The notes beneath the pieces are model-generated. The model was not told the origin of the DNA. It was given only the letters and a program-made list of their open reading frames with translations, and ran no database searches. The translations under genes were made by a program, and so were the position numbers. 64,000 nt of DNA. Origin: Bacteroidota bacterium (GTDB lineage Bacteria > Bacteroidota > Bacteroidia > AKYH767-A > 2013-40CM-41-45). Every line of letters begins with the position of its first letter. Position 1 is the first letter of the stretch. This document shows, piece after piece, positions 52,083 through 60,631 of this stretch. The stretch lies in the NCBI GenBank assembly GCA_016711505.1, contig JADJSV010000003.1:248001-312000 (forward strand), in the 5' to 3' direction.

Positions 52083-54434
52083 ATGAAAGATAATTATTTA
52101 GCAGAACTTAATGAAGCCCAGCAAGCCGCGGTAATCCATACCGATGGCCCGGTTATGATCATTGCCGGCGCCGGATCAGGGAAAACAAGAGTTCTTACTT
52201 ATCGAATCGGACATCTTTTGCATAAAGGTGTGGATGCTTTTAATATTCTTGCGCTCACATTTACCAATAAAGCTTCCAAAGAAATGCGGGGCCGGATCGA
52301 AAAGATCACCGGGAGTGAAGCGAAGAATCTCTGGATGGGAACTTTTCACGCCGTCTTTGCAAAGATCCTCAGAATAGAAGCTGAAAAACTCGGATACCCT
52401 TCCAACTTTACCATTTATGATACGGATGATGCAAAAAGTTTGCTGAAAGACATTATCAAAGAACAAGGACTCGACGACAAATTATATAAACCTGATGTTG
52501 TGCTGAACAGAATTTCTTCAGCCAAAAATAATCTGTACTCATGGAGTGAATATCAGAAGAATGTTGAATTTGTTGGTGATGATTATTCTTCAGGCCGGCC
52601 TAAACTCGGACAACTTTATGAGCTCTATGTTAAACGATGCTTCAAAGCATCGGGAATGGATTTCGATGATCTTCTTTTCAATGTCTGGGTCTTGATCAAT
52701 AAATATCCTGAGATACTCCACAAGTATCAGCATAAATTCAAATACATTTTAGTAGATGAGTTTCAGGATACAAATTTTGCTCAGTATTCGATCGTAAAAA
52801 AACTTGCTGCAGCCTATGAAAATCTTTGTGTTGTTGGCGATGATGCGCAATCGATCTATGCATTCCGTGGTGCAAACATTCAGAACATCCTTTCACTGCA
52901 ACGTGATTATCCTGATCTGAAAGTTTTTAAACTCGAACAAAATTACCGGTCAACTCAAGTGATCGTTAATGCTGCGAATAGCGTCATAGAAAAAAATAAA
53001 AATCAACTTAAGAAAGACGTCTGGACGCATAATGCCGAAGGTGATAAGATAAAATTGATGCGCGCCTTAAGCGACAATGAAGAAGGTGTCATGGTTGCGA
53101 ATTCCATCTTTGATACAAAGATGCATCAGCAGTGGAACAATAAGGATTTTGCAATTCTTTACCGGACCAATGCACAGTCGCGTTCAATGGAAGAAGCTTT
53201 GCGGAAAATGGGAATTCCTTACCGCATTTACGGCGGACTTTCGTTTTACAAAAGAAAAGAAATTAAAGACTTACTTGCTTATTTCCGTTTGGTCATCAAC
53301 CACAATGATGAAGAAGCTCTTAAGAGAATTATAAATGTTCCAACAAGAGGAATTGGAAAAACGACGATTGAAAAACTGATTGTTGTTGCTTCCGAACAAG
53401 ATAAAAGTATCTGGGATCTTATCATCGATCCGTTTCAAAATCCGTGTGCCTTTAATTCAGGAACACATGGAAAGATCAATGAGTTCGTTACTATGATCAG
53501 AAGCTTCGAGGTGAAACTGAAGTCTGATAATGCATTTGATCTGGCTAATACTATTGCAACATCATCCGGATTACTTCGTGATCTGTATCAGGACAAAACG
53601 CCCGAAGGATTAAGTCGCTATGAAAACATTCAGGAATTACTGAATGGTATCAAAGAATTCGTAGATACAGGAAGAAGTATCACTCCGGATGGCGATGAAG
53701 ATGTAAATCAGGATCCGGATACAATTGTACGGACACTTGACAGATACATGCAGGATATTGCATTGTTGACCGATGCAGATGATGATGAAGAGGGAAGCGA
53801 TGATAAAGTGTCCTTAATGACAATTCACGCTGCAAAGGGCTTAGAGTTTCCGGCTGTGCATGTTGTAGGATTGGAGGAGAATTTATTTCCATCGCAGATG
53901 TCGATGAATTCGAGAGAAGATCTTGAAGAGGAGCGACGATTGTTTTATGTTGCCATCACCAGAGCGGAGAAAAAACTGACTATCAGTTTTGCAAACTCGC
54001 GTTATAAATGGGGTAATCTGATCAATTGTGAACCTTCGCGTTTCATTGAAGAAATCGATCCGAAGTTCATTGAAGAAACTATTCAGCGACCATCCAAGAA
54101 TAATTTTGCATTCGAAGATATGCCATTTGACAGATGGGAACGTTCGACCACATCAACAAGTTCAAAACCAACCTTACTCGATATTCAGCAAAAGTTGAAT
54201 AACGGAAGCCTGAAGAAGTTAAATACTGCAACTGTTGACAATATTCCGACTTTCGAAGGTGATGATACTGCTAATCTTGCCGAAGGTATGGAAGTTGAAC
54301 ATGTGAAGTTCGGCCTGGGAAAAGTGATAAAGGTTGAGGGCAATCCCGGTGACAGAAAAGCTACGGTTACCTTCCCGGGCTTTGGAAATAAGCAACTTCT
54401 GCTCAGATTCGCTAAATTACGCATAGTTGGCTAG
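52083..54434 (+). CDS. UvrD/PcrA-type superfamily 1 DNA helicase
   Basis: The 783-residue 3'-5' helicase has Walker A GAGSGKTRVL (residues 29-38), Walker B ILVDEFQDTNFAQY, motif III VGDDAQSIYAFRGANIQNI, motif IV-VI (IHAAKGLEFPAVHVVGLEEN, YVAITRAEKKL), and a C-terminal Tudor-like domain (GMEVEHVKFGLGKVIKVEGN) as in PcrA/UvrD. It acts in nucleotide excision repair, mismatch repair and clearing of RNA polymerase or RecA. Length is typical. Confidence 0.95.
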   Translation: MKDNYLAELNEAQQAAVIHTDGPVMIIAGAGSGKTRVLTYRIGHLLHKGVDAFNILALTFTNKASKEMRGRIEKITGSEAKNLWMGTFHAVFAKILRIEAEKLGYPSNFTIYDTDDAKSLLKDIIKEQGLDDKLYKPDVVLNRISSAKNNLYSWSEYQKNVEFVGDDYSSGRPKLGQLYELYVKRCFKASGMDFDDLLFNVWVLINKYPEILHKYQHKFKYILVDEFQDTNFAQYSIVKKLAAAYENLCVVGDDAQSIYAFRGANIQNILSLQRDYPDLKVFKLEQNYRSTQVIVNAANSVIEKNKNQLKKDVWTHNAEGDKIKLMRALSDNEEGVMVANSIFDTKMHQQWNNKDFAILYRTNAQSRSMEEALRKMGIPYRIYGGLSFYKRKEIKDLLAYFRLVINHNDEEALKRIINVPTRGIGKTTIEKLIVVASEQDKSIWDLIIDPFQNPCAFNSGTHGKINEFVTMIRSFEVKLKSDNAFDLANTIATSSGLLRDLYQDKTPEGLSRYENIQELLNGIKEFVDTGRSITPDGDEDVNQDPDTIVRTLDRYMQDIALLTDADDDEEGSDDKVSLMTIHAAKGLEFPAVHVVGLEENLFPSQMSMNSREDLEEERRLFYVAITRAEKKLTISFANSRYKWGNLINCEPSRFIEEIDPKFIEETIQRPSKNNFAFEDMPFDRWERSTTSTSSKPTLLDIQQKLNNGSLKKLNTATVDNIPTFEGDDTANLAEGMEVEHVKFGLGKVIKVEGNPGDRKATVTFPGFGNKQLLLRFAKLRIVG

Positions 54435-54534
54435 TATCAATCCATTATCTATATTTGCATCACTGACAGGCACATTAAAGCCGGGCGCAACGGAACTTCG
54501 TTTTTTAGTCCGTACTAATCCTAAAAAATTTTAA

Positions 54535-55254
54535 ATGGCATTAAAAAGAAAATCATCAACTTCTGAAGTTGAGACTTTTACAGATATTCAACATCTTGAA
54601 TATAACACTCAAAGAAATCATTTGAGAATTCCGGAATATGGCAGAAGCATTCAGAAAATGGTTGATGCTGCAATTCTGATTGAAGATCGTGAAAAAAGAA
54701 ACAAAGTAGCAGTGACTATTGTTAACGCAATGTCTATGCTCAATCCATCTGTTCGCGAGATTACAGATTACAAACAGAAATTATGGGATCATCTTTTCAT
54801 AATCTCCGATTTTAAACTGGATGTGGATAGTCCTTATCCAATTCCCGAAAAATCTATTGTTCACGCAAAGCCATTGCCGGTTTCTTATCCGACAAGTGAT
54901 ATTCATTACAAATACTACGGTAAAGTAATGGAAGACATGATCAGAAAAGTTACTGATCTGGAAGATAGCCCTAAGAAAGAGCAGATCATTCAGAATCTCG
55001 CAAACTTTATGAAGATGTCTTATCTGACATGGAATAAAGACACTGTTGATGATGCAACGATCTTCAAACACATGGAAGAGTTAACAGAAGGAGCGGTGAA
55101 ACTTCACGAAACAGTTCGACTGAATCATACGAATGAAATCCTTGCTTTAAGTAAAGAAAAGCAACGTGACAATCATATTCCTAAGCCGAAGTCTCGTCAG
55201 CAAATGAATAAGAACAAAAACAGTAATAGTAATAATAACAGAAGGAAAAAATAA
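54535..55254 (+). CDS. DUF4290 domain-containing protein
   Basis: The 239-residue cytoplasmic protein has a DUF4290 domain (residues about 15-205: LEYNTQRNHLRIPEYGRSIQ, MLNPSVREITDYKQKLWDHL) and a basic Asn/Lys-rich tail. Function is unknown; the family is confined to Bacteroidota and is, as I recall, often next to murA. Here a desaturase gene starts 11 bases later, and murA lies 3.2 kb downstream. Confidence 0.9.
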   Translation: MALKRKSSTSEVETFTDIQHLEYNTQRNHLRIPEYGRSIQKMVDAAILIEDREKRNKVAVTIVNAMSMLNPSVREITDYKQKLWDHLFIISDFKLDVDSPYPIPEKSIVHAKPLPVSYPTSDIHYKYYGKVMEDMIRKVTDLEDSPKKEQIIQNLANFMKMSYLTWNKDTVDDATIFKHMEELTEGAVKLHETVRLNHTNEILALSKEKQRDNHIPKPKSRQQMNKNKNSNSNNNRRKK

Positions 55255-55265
55255 TCAGTTCATCA

Positions 55266-56258
55266 ATGTCAAATTCTAAGTTTCGTTACTCCCACGAACC
55301 CGAACCACATAAGGCCCGTACCAAACAGATATTAAGTCAATACCCTCAAGTAAGGAATTTAATAGGTAAAAATCCATTTACAATAATTCCTCTTGTTGGA
55401 ATAGTGATTTCAATGATCGTAATTTCTTATTTGCTGAAAGACAGTTCATGGTGGCTTGTGTTTCTGGTAGCTTACACTTATGGAGCTTTTGCTAATCATG
55501 CACTGTTTGTGATGATCCATGAATGCTCGCATAATCTTTTGTTCAAGGGAAAAGTTCCGAATTACATTGCATCGATGACTGCCAACTTGCCGCATGTTTT
55601 GCCAAGTGCGATTTCTTTTACTAGATATCACAGAATGCATCATGTTCATCAGGGAAATCATGATCTGGATGCTGACTTACCAGATTTCTGGGAAGCACGT
55701 ATATTGGGAAATAATTTCTTCAGCAAAGCGCTTTGGTTATTATTGTTTCCATTTGTTCAGTTAAAACGTACGTTCAGATTAAAATACATAAAGCCAATTG
55801 ATAGCTGGGTAATAGTAAACTGGGTAGTTCAGTTTGCTTTTGATTTTGCAATCATTTACTTCTTCGGATGGAAAGCGATGGCATTTATGGCCCTTAGTTT
55901 TTTCTTTTCTGTTGGATTTCATCCATTGGGCGCAAGATGGATCCAGGAACATTATTTAGTACTCGATGAAAAGCAGGAAACATACAGTTACTATGGGTTC
56001 TTTAATAATGTTGCCTTCAATGTTGGTTTTCACAATGAACATCATGATTTTCCTTCCATTCCATGGAATAAACTTCCGGAATTAAAAAAGCAAGCACCCG
56101 CTTTCTATGATACACTTAAGTCACATACTTCCTGGACGAAATTATTTTTCCGGTTTTTATTTGATAACAAGATCACCCTGCATAGCCGCATTTTGCGTGA
56201 TGAAAATTCAAAAGAGAAATCGTTGAAGTTTGAAGATCAACCGGTGAAATACTATTGA
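55266..56258 (+). CDS. Sphingolipid delta-4 desaturase (DES/DEGS)-like membrane desaturase
   Basis: The 330-residue protein has an N-terminal stretch like the Lipid_DES domain of eukaryotic dihydroceramide desaturases (FRYSHEPEPHKARTKQILSQ). Its histidine boxes are HECSHN, HRMHHVHQG and NEHHDFPSIP, with NVGFHNEHHDFP close to the eukaryotic NxGYHxEHHDFP. The end (YDTLKSHTSWTKLFFRFLFD) also follows the DEGS pattern. Four or more membrane helices hold the di-iron site. It should desaturate the sphingoid base of dihydroceramide or a similar lipid. It is 11 bases from the DUF4290 gene, so in the same operon. Base-level substrate is inference; a fatty-acid desaturase role is the alternative. Confidence 0.85.
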   Translation: MSNSKFRYSHEPEPHKARTKQILSQYPQVRNLIGKNPFTIIPLVGIVISMIVISYLLKDSSWWLVFLVAYTYGAFANHALFVMIHECSHNLLFKGKVPNYIASMTANLPHVLPSAISFTRYHRMHHVHQGNHDLDADLPDFWEARILGNNFFSKALWLLLFPFVQLKRTFRLKYIKPIDSWVIVNWVVQFAFDFAIIYFFGWKAMAFMALSFFFSVGFHPLGARWIQEHYLVLDEKQETYSYYGFFNNVAFNVGFHNEHHDFPSIPWNKLPELKKQAPAFYDTLKSHTSWTKLFFRFLFDNKITLHSRILRDENSKEKSLKFEDQPVKYY

Positions 56259-56292
56259 GTAATTAAGTTAGCAATAGCGATTAAAAAAATAC

Positions 56293-56319
56293 AGCCACCT
56301 GACCGGGTGGCTTTTTTTA
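56293..56319 (+). terminator. Terminator of the DUF4290-desaturase operon
   Basis: AGCCACC, 6-base loop, GGTGGCT followed by seven T, 34 bases after the desaturase stop. Confidence 0.9.
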
Positions 56320-56417
56320 TGTTACAAAATGTGATTTATTTAATGCAAATTTTAATGAGCCTCATTCTGTATGTATCCTGGGTTTTTACGAGGTTTGAGA
56401 GAAAAAGCACAAAAAAA

Positions 56418-56556
56418 TTATTTCCCGCAGAGATGCGCAGAATACGCAGAAAAACCGCAGAGATTCCTGCGGAATAGAAATATCAATTATTTTCTAGGAT
56501 AACAAAAAAATCTGCGGCTATTCTGCGTATTCTGCGCATCTCTGCGGGAAAGAATA
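56418..56556. repeat. Inverted pair of CGCAGA elements, copies 3 and 4
   Basis: A perfect 30-bp arm (56421-56450, TTTCCCGCAGAGATGCGCAG then AATACGCAGA) is inverted at 56522-56551, with further matching words inside, around a 71-base spacer. It lies between the convergent desaturase and T9SS genes. A smaller imperfect hairpin follows at about 56707-56765 (GTGTTCCGG ... CCGGAAACAC). No gene is supported in 56259-56790. Confidence 0.85.
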
Positions 56557-56790
56557 TTAGCGCAATTTTTTGACCGGAATAAAAAAGCAAGTCCGCATTT
56601 CAACAATACGCTTATTTTCTCACACCCCTGGGACTTACCTTTTCTTCCGGCAAATATTCTCAATTCAATTATTCGTACTACAGATTAAAACTCTGATCAT
56701 AAAAAGTAAATGTGCTTTTTGTGTTCCGGTTTCTACTGAAGAGAAAATCCGGAAACACAATTTAGCACGGTATTCAGATTCTTACGGGAA

Positions 56791-57864
56791 TCATCTATGG
56801 AGAACAGGTACGACCCTGTTGAAGTGTCTGCCACTGATTGAGATTGCATTTAAAAAATATGTGCCACTTTTTAATCCGGAGATTTCAATAGTGTGCGATG
56901 GAGAATTTGATATTTGTTCGGCAATTTTTCTCCCCTGGCTATCATAAAGTATAACAGTAAAAAATTCCCCATTTGTTAAGGACATGTCAATGTGAGAAAT
57001 GCCCATTATAATTTGAAGTTCAATTTTGCTGTTTGAAACCAAGTTCTCTTTCTGTGAGCCATTTCTGAACAGTCCATTATTTTTAAGCATTGAATAAGTA
57101 AACCACATTGAACCGGCGCACATATTTGCAGTTGGATTGCCTGATGAATATTGGTTTTCGTTATAGCTGTAACACGAACAACCTGCGCACATATAAGCGG
57201 GGTTATTCAGTTTATCGAGAAAACTTTTTTCTACTGAATACATGTTGCCGGATGCCATTGGAATTATTCCCATCAGATAGCGGCCAAGATGTTCCAAAGG
57301 TGTAGTTGACGAATTACAAAAACTGAATGAATTACTCTGTGCGCTAAAGCCTGTATAAAAAGTTGTCCCGTTTCTGGAAAACTGATCGGATAGCAAATGC
57401 AGTAATTTACAATTGATGTCAAAAGCTCCATTAGCATTAAATGGACTTGTGTAGAAAGGAATCATCATTTTATCGATCAACGGATCTGCCTGTTCAATCT
57501 GATCTGTAATTGTCCATCCTTGCAATCTGAAATAATTAGTAGGTTCAAATTCGGATTCTATGCTGATATCATAACAAGGACACTTCAACGCCTGCAGAAA
57601 TCGCAAGACCGATTTATAACTTTCAAATTTCGATTTAACCAGATTCAACGTGCCTGAACTTGCGTCCTTCCAATAGCGATCTTCAAGATAGAAAACGTCA
57701 ATAGCCGATTTGCAAGTACTCAAACCGTCGCTCGGGATGGTTTTTGTGAAGTCGACAGTTCGGAGAAAAAATTTTAATGTTTCGGAACGTTGCATATCTT
57801 CCGAACTCCCCACATAATTTATCATGGAATCCAATTGATTTAAATTATACGGACTGTTTACCAA
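56791..57864 (-). CDS. C-terminal part of a frameshifted T9SS-exported protein
   Basis: The body (residues about 20-270) is rich in Cys and aromatic residues (YMCAGCSCYSYNENQYSSGN), followed by a T9SS type A sorting domain (MSLTNGEFFTVILYDSQGRK, ISGLKSGTYFLNAI). The nominal start is a TTG that overlaps the end of the 57845-58324 frame. That upstream frame carries the signal peptide, and the two read as one protein of about 500 residues if shifted near 57850. The family of the body is not recognised. Confidence 0.7.
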   Translation of the reverse strand: MVNSPYNLNQLDSMINYVGSSEDMQRSETLKFFLRTVDFTKTIPSDGLSTCKSAIDVFYLEDRYWKDASSGTLNLVKSKFESYKSVLRFLQALKCPCYDISIESEFEPTNYFRLQGWTITDQIEQADPLIDKMMIPFYTSPFNANGAFDINCKLLHLLSDQFSRNGTTFYTGFSAQSNSFSFCNSSTTPLEHLGRYLMGIIPMASGNMYSVEKSFLDKLNNPAYMCAGCSCYSYNENQYSSGNPTANMCAGSMWFTYSMLKNNGLFRNGSQKENLVSNSKIELQIIMGISHIDMSLTNGEFFTVILYDSQGRKIAEQISNSPSHTIEISGLKSGTYFLNAISISGRHFNRVVPVLHR

Positions 57865-58276
57865 ACATGACTGGTGAAAAATAATCGCTAGCCTTTAGTT
57901 TTCTGGTCCTGATAGTATAGTCAGACTTTTTTCCAACGACTCCAATGCGTAATTGCGGGAATTCGAATTTCAACCCTGTAATCATTTGTTTCAGATACAT
58001 TTCTAAAACAGGTTTGCCAATGATCAGGTTATGATCAAGATCGTATAAAGCAATGTATCCAATGAAATTTTCCCTGATATATGTTTTTAATTCATCGAAA
58101 GCACCAAGCGGGTTTCCGTTTTTCATATCAACAACGATCTCATTTGTACAGTCAACTAACATTCCTCTCGTATAAGGGAAATTATTGGATGGAGGTGGTT
58201 GATGTTGCTGTGCAATCTGGGCATTTAAAGTTATTGCCATTAGCAGGAAGGCAAGGAATATATTTGTTTTTTTCAT
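57845..58276 (-). CDS. N-terminal part of the same frameshifted T9SS-exported protein
   Basis: From the ATG at 58276 there is a signal peptide (MKKTNIFLAFLLMAITLNAQ) and a folded-looking domain (YTRGMLVDCTNEIVVDMKNG, IRENFIGYIALYDLDHNLII). The frame ends VMFGKQSV at 57845, but the shifted reading FG-NSPYNLNQLDSM continues into the downstream ORF. A one-base indel near TTTGGTAAAC (about 57855-57864) would join them. A translationally coupled pair is possible but would leave the second product without a signal peptide. Confidence 0.7.
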   Translation of the reverse strand: MKKTNIFLAFLLMAITLNAQIAQQHQPPPSNNFPYTRGMLVDCTNEIVVDMKNGNPLGAFDELKTYIRENFIGYIALYDLDHNLIIGKPVLEMYLKQMITGLKFEFPQLRIGVVGKKSDYTIRTRKLKASDYFSPVMFGKQSV

Positions 58277-58476
58277 CTTGTTTTTTTTACAAAGATGAGG
58301 TGCCGGAATTACTTCTGCATCCAATAGAAGCAGGAGGTTTTATTATCCATCTTATATTAGAAAAAAAGATAAACTCTTTCAATTATATCTGTTCAAAACT
58401 TTAGTATCTTCACATACAAAGATTGCAGGAAGTATTTTTTCTTCGTGTGTCGTTTCAGACGACTAAAAATTAATTT

Positions 58477-59790
58477 ATGGCTAATAGTTTTGAAGTAACA
58501 GGCGGGCTTGAACTTTCAGGTGAATTGGTTCCACAGGGAGCAAAGAATGAAGCTCTGCAGATCTTGTGTGCAGTTCTCCTTACTCCTGAAAAAATGGTGA
58601 TCAGAAACATTCCCGACATCCGGGATGTAAATAAACTGATCGAACTTCTTCAACATCTTGGTGTTCAGGTTGAACAAACAGGTGTACTGAAAGGCGAGTT
58701 CACATTTCATGCAAAGAATATCAATATTGATTATCTCGATACTCCGGATTTTAAAAAGCAAGCTTCTGCTCTGCGTGGGTCGATCATGATCGTTGGGCCG
58801 CTACTTGCCCGCTATGGTAAAGCGCGAATTCCAAAACCGGGTGGTGATAAGATCGGCAGAAGAAGACTCGATACTCATTTTGTCGGCTTTCAATCGTTAG
58901 GGGCACAGTTCGACTATAATGATCAGGATAGTTTCTATAATGTAACAGCAAAAAAGCTTAAAGGTGCATACATGTTACTTGATGAAGCATCAGTTACAGG
59001 TACTGCAAATATTGTAATGGCCGCTGTTCTTGCTGAGGGAACTACAACAATTTACAATGCTGCATGTGAGCCTTACTTACAGCAACTCTGCAAGATGTTG
59101 AATCGAATGGGAGCAAAGATCTCAGGTATCGGTTCGAATCTGCTGGTGATAGAAGGAGTGACTTCTCTGAAAGGCACAGAACATAAAATGCTTCCGGATA
59201 TGATTGAGATCGGTTCATTCATCGGGCTGGCAGCAATGACAAAATCAGAAATCACAATTAAAGAAGTCGGGTATCAGCATCTGGGAATTATTCCTGAAAT
59301 GTTTAGACGACTCGGAATACAGATGGAATTAAGGGGCGATGACATTTTCATTCCCCGTCAGGAGAATTACGAAATCGAATCATTTATTGATGGATCAATT
59401 CTGACTGTTGCTGATGCTATCTGGCCCGGATTTACTCCGGATCTTTTAAGTGTTGTACTGGTAACAGCTACACAAGCAAACGGAACTGTCTTAGTTCATC
59501 AGAAAATGTTTGAGAGTCGGTTATTCTTCGTCGATAAACTAATTGATATGGGTGCACAGATCATTTTGTGTGACCCACACCGCGCGACTGTTATCGGATT
59601 GAACAGAAAAGTTCCATTAAAAGCGATCCAAATGACTTCGCCGGATATCAGAGCAGGGGTGGCATTGCTGATCGCAGCACTATCTGCGAAAGGCAAAAGT
59701 GTAATCCACAATATTGAACAAATTGACCGTGGATATCAACGAATCGACGAGCGATTGAATGCAATTGGAGCGAAAATTGTCAGGGTTTAA
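58477..59790 (+). CDS. murA: UDP-N-acetylglucosamine 1-carboxyvinyltransferase (Asp-type MurA)
   Basis: The 437-residue enzyme adds enolpyruvate to UDP-GlcNAc in the first committed step of peptidoglycan synthesis. It has the N-terminal GAKNEALQI (Lys and Asn of the active site) and the EPSP-synthase double fold. In the mobile loop the usual PGGC is PGGD (Asp124, in IPKPGGDKIGRR), equivalent to E. coli Cys115. The start ATG is preceded by no close upstream gene on its strand; a T9SS gene on the minus strand diverges from it. A TlpA-like gene follows. Confidence 0.95.
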   Translation: MANSFEVTGGLELSGELVPQGAKNEALQILCAVLLTPEKMVIRNIPDIRDVNKLIELLQHLGVQVEQTGVLKGEFTFHAKNINIDYLDTPDFKKQASALRGSIMIVGPLLARYGKARIPKPGGDKIGRRRLDTHFVGFQSLGAQFDYNDQDSFYNVTAKKLKGAYMLLDEASVTGTANIVMAAVLAEGTTTIYNAACEPYLQQLCKMLNRMGAKISGIGSNLLVIEGVTSLKGTEHKMLPDMIEIGSFIGLAAMTKSEITIKEVGYQHLGIIPEMFRRLGIQMELRGDDIFIPRQENYEIESFIDGSILTVADAIWPGFTPDLLSVVLVTATQANGTVLVHQKMFESRLFFVDKLIDMGAQIILCDPHRATVIGLNRKVPLKAIQMTSPDIRAGVALLIAALSAKGKSVIHNIEQIDRGYQRIDERLNAIGAKIVRV

Positions 59791-59900
59791 ATAATTGCAG
59801 CTAAAAAATTGTGAAATACCAAACTTTTAGCCCAATTTAGCGTTATCTTTAATCCAAAATGGCAGGATAATTGCCCCATCAGGCCTGCAAAAAAAATATT

Positions 59901-60425
59901 ATGAAAAAAATAATCTTCGCTCTGGCAGTTATATTGACTGCTTCAACAGTAAGTTTCGCTCAAAAATCCACAGCTACTGTAGGAATTGAAGTAGGAAACA
60001 AAGCTCCTGAATTAAGTTATATGTCTCCCGAAGGCAAACCAATTCCGCTTTCAAGTTTAAAAGGAAAAATGGTATTGATTGACTTCTGGGCATCATGGTG
60101 CGGACCATGCAGACGTGAAAATCCGGCTGTAGTTCAGGCTTACACAAAATTTAAAAACTCTAATTTCAAAAGTGGAAAAGGATTTACTGTGTATGGTGTG
60201 TCACTTGACAAAGACAAAACAAGCTGGACAAATGCAATTAAACAAGATGGTTTGACATGGACTTCACACGTCAGTGATCTTAAATGGTGGAATTCTGATG
60301 CAGCATCAATTTATAACGTCAAATCGATTCCTGCAAACTGGTTGATCGATGGTAATGGTATCATAGTAGGCAGAGATCTTCGTGGTCCCGCACTTGACCA
60401 AGCTCTTCAGGGCCAAATGAAATAA
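59901..60425 (+). CDS. TlpA-like exported thiol-disulfide oxidoreductase
   Basis: From the ATG at 59901 (174 residues) there is a signal peptide (MKKIIFALAVILTASTVSFA) and a thioredoxin fold with the redox motif WCGPC (Cys67 and Cys70) in DFWASWCGPCRREN, and a cis-Pro in VKSIPANWLI. It is of the TlpA/ResA/AhpC-TSA type, working in the periplasm to reduce disulfides; the partner is unknown. A terminator follows at 60454. Confidence 0.92.
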   Translation: MKKIIFALAVILTASTVSFAQKSTATVGIEVGNKAPELSYMSPEGKPIPLSSLKGKMVLIDFWASWCGPCRRENPAVVQAYTKFKNSNFKSGKGFTVYGVSLDKDKTSWTNAIKQDGLTWTSHVSDLKWWNSDAASIYNVKSIPANWLIDGNGIIVGRDLRGPALDQALQGQMK

Positions 60426-60453
60426 TTAATTTAGAATTCAAATTCTAATAAGG

Positions 60454-60483
60454 AAGCAGAGGAAAAAAACCTCTGCTTTTTTT
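60454..60483 (+). terminator. Terminator after the TlpA-like gene
   Basis: AAGCAGAGG, 7-base A loop, CCTCTGCTT followed by a T run; 29 bases past the stop. Confidence 0.9.
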
Positions 60484-60631
60484 ATGCAATTCTTTTACCC
60501 CAATAAAAATATTTGAAAATTGAACTTTGCCGCTTTTAATCCTGAAAATTCCAAGAATACATTTTGCCCTTAACTCTTAAGGTTGGTTTTCACTGGATAT
60601 TTGAGTAGTATTGTATTCTGCCAACACAAAA

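Noticed and set aside
56570..56947. Plus-strand frame of 125 residues
   Set aside because: It overlaps the sorting-domain end of the minus-strand T9SS gene and the rest lies in repeat-rich intergenic DNA.
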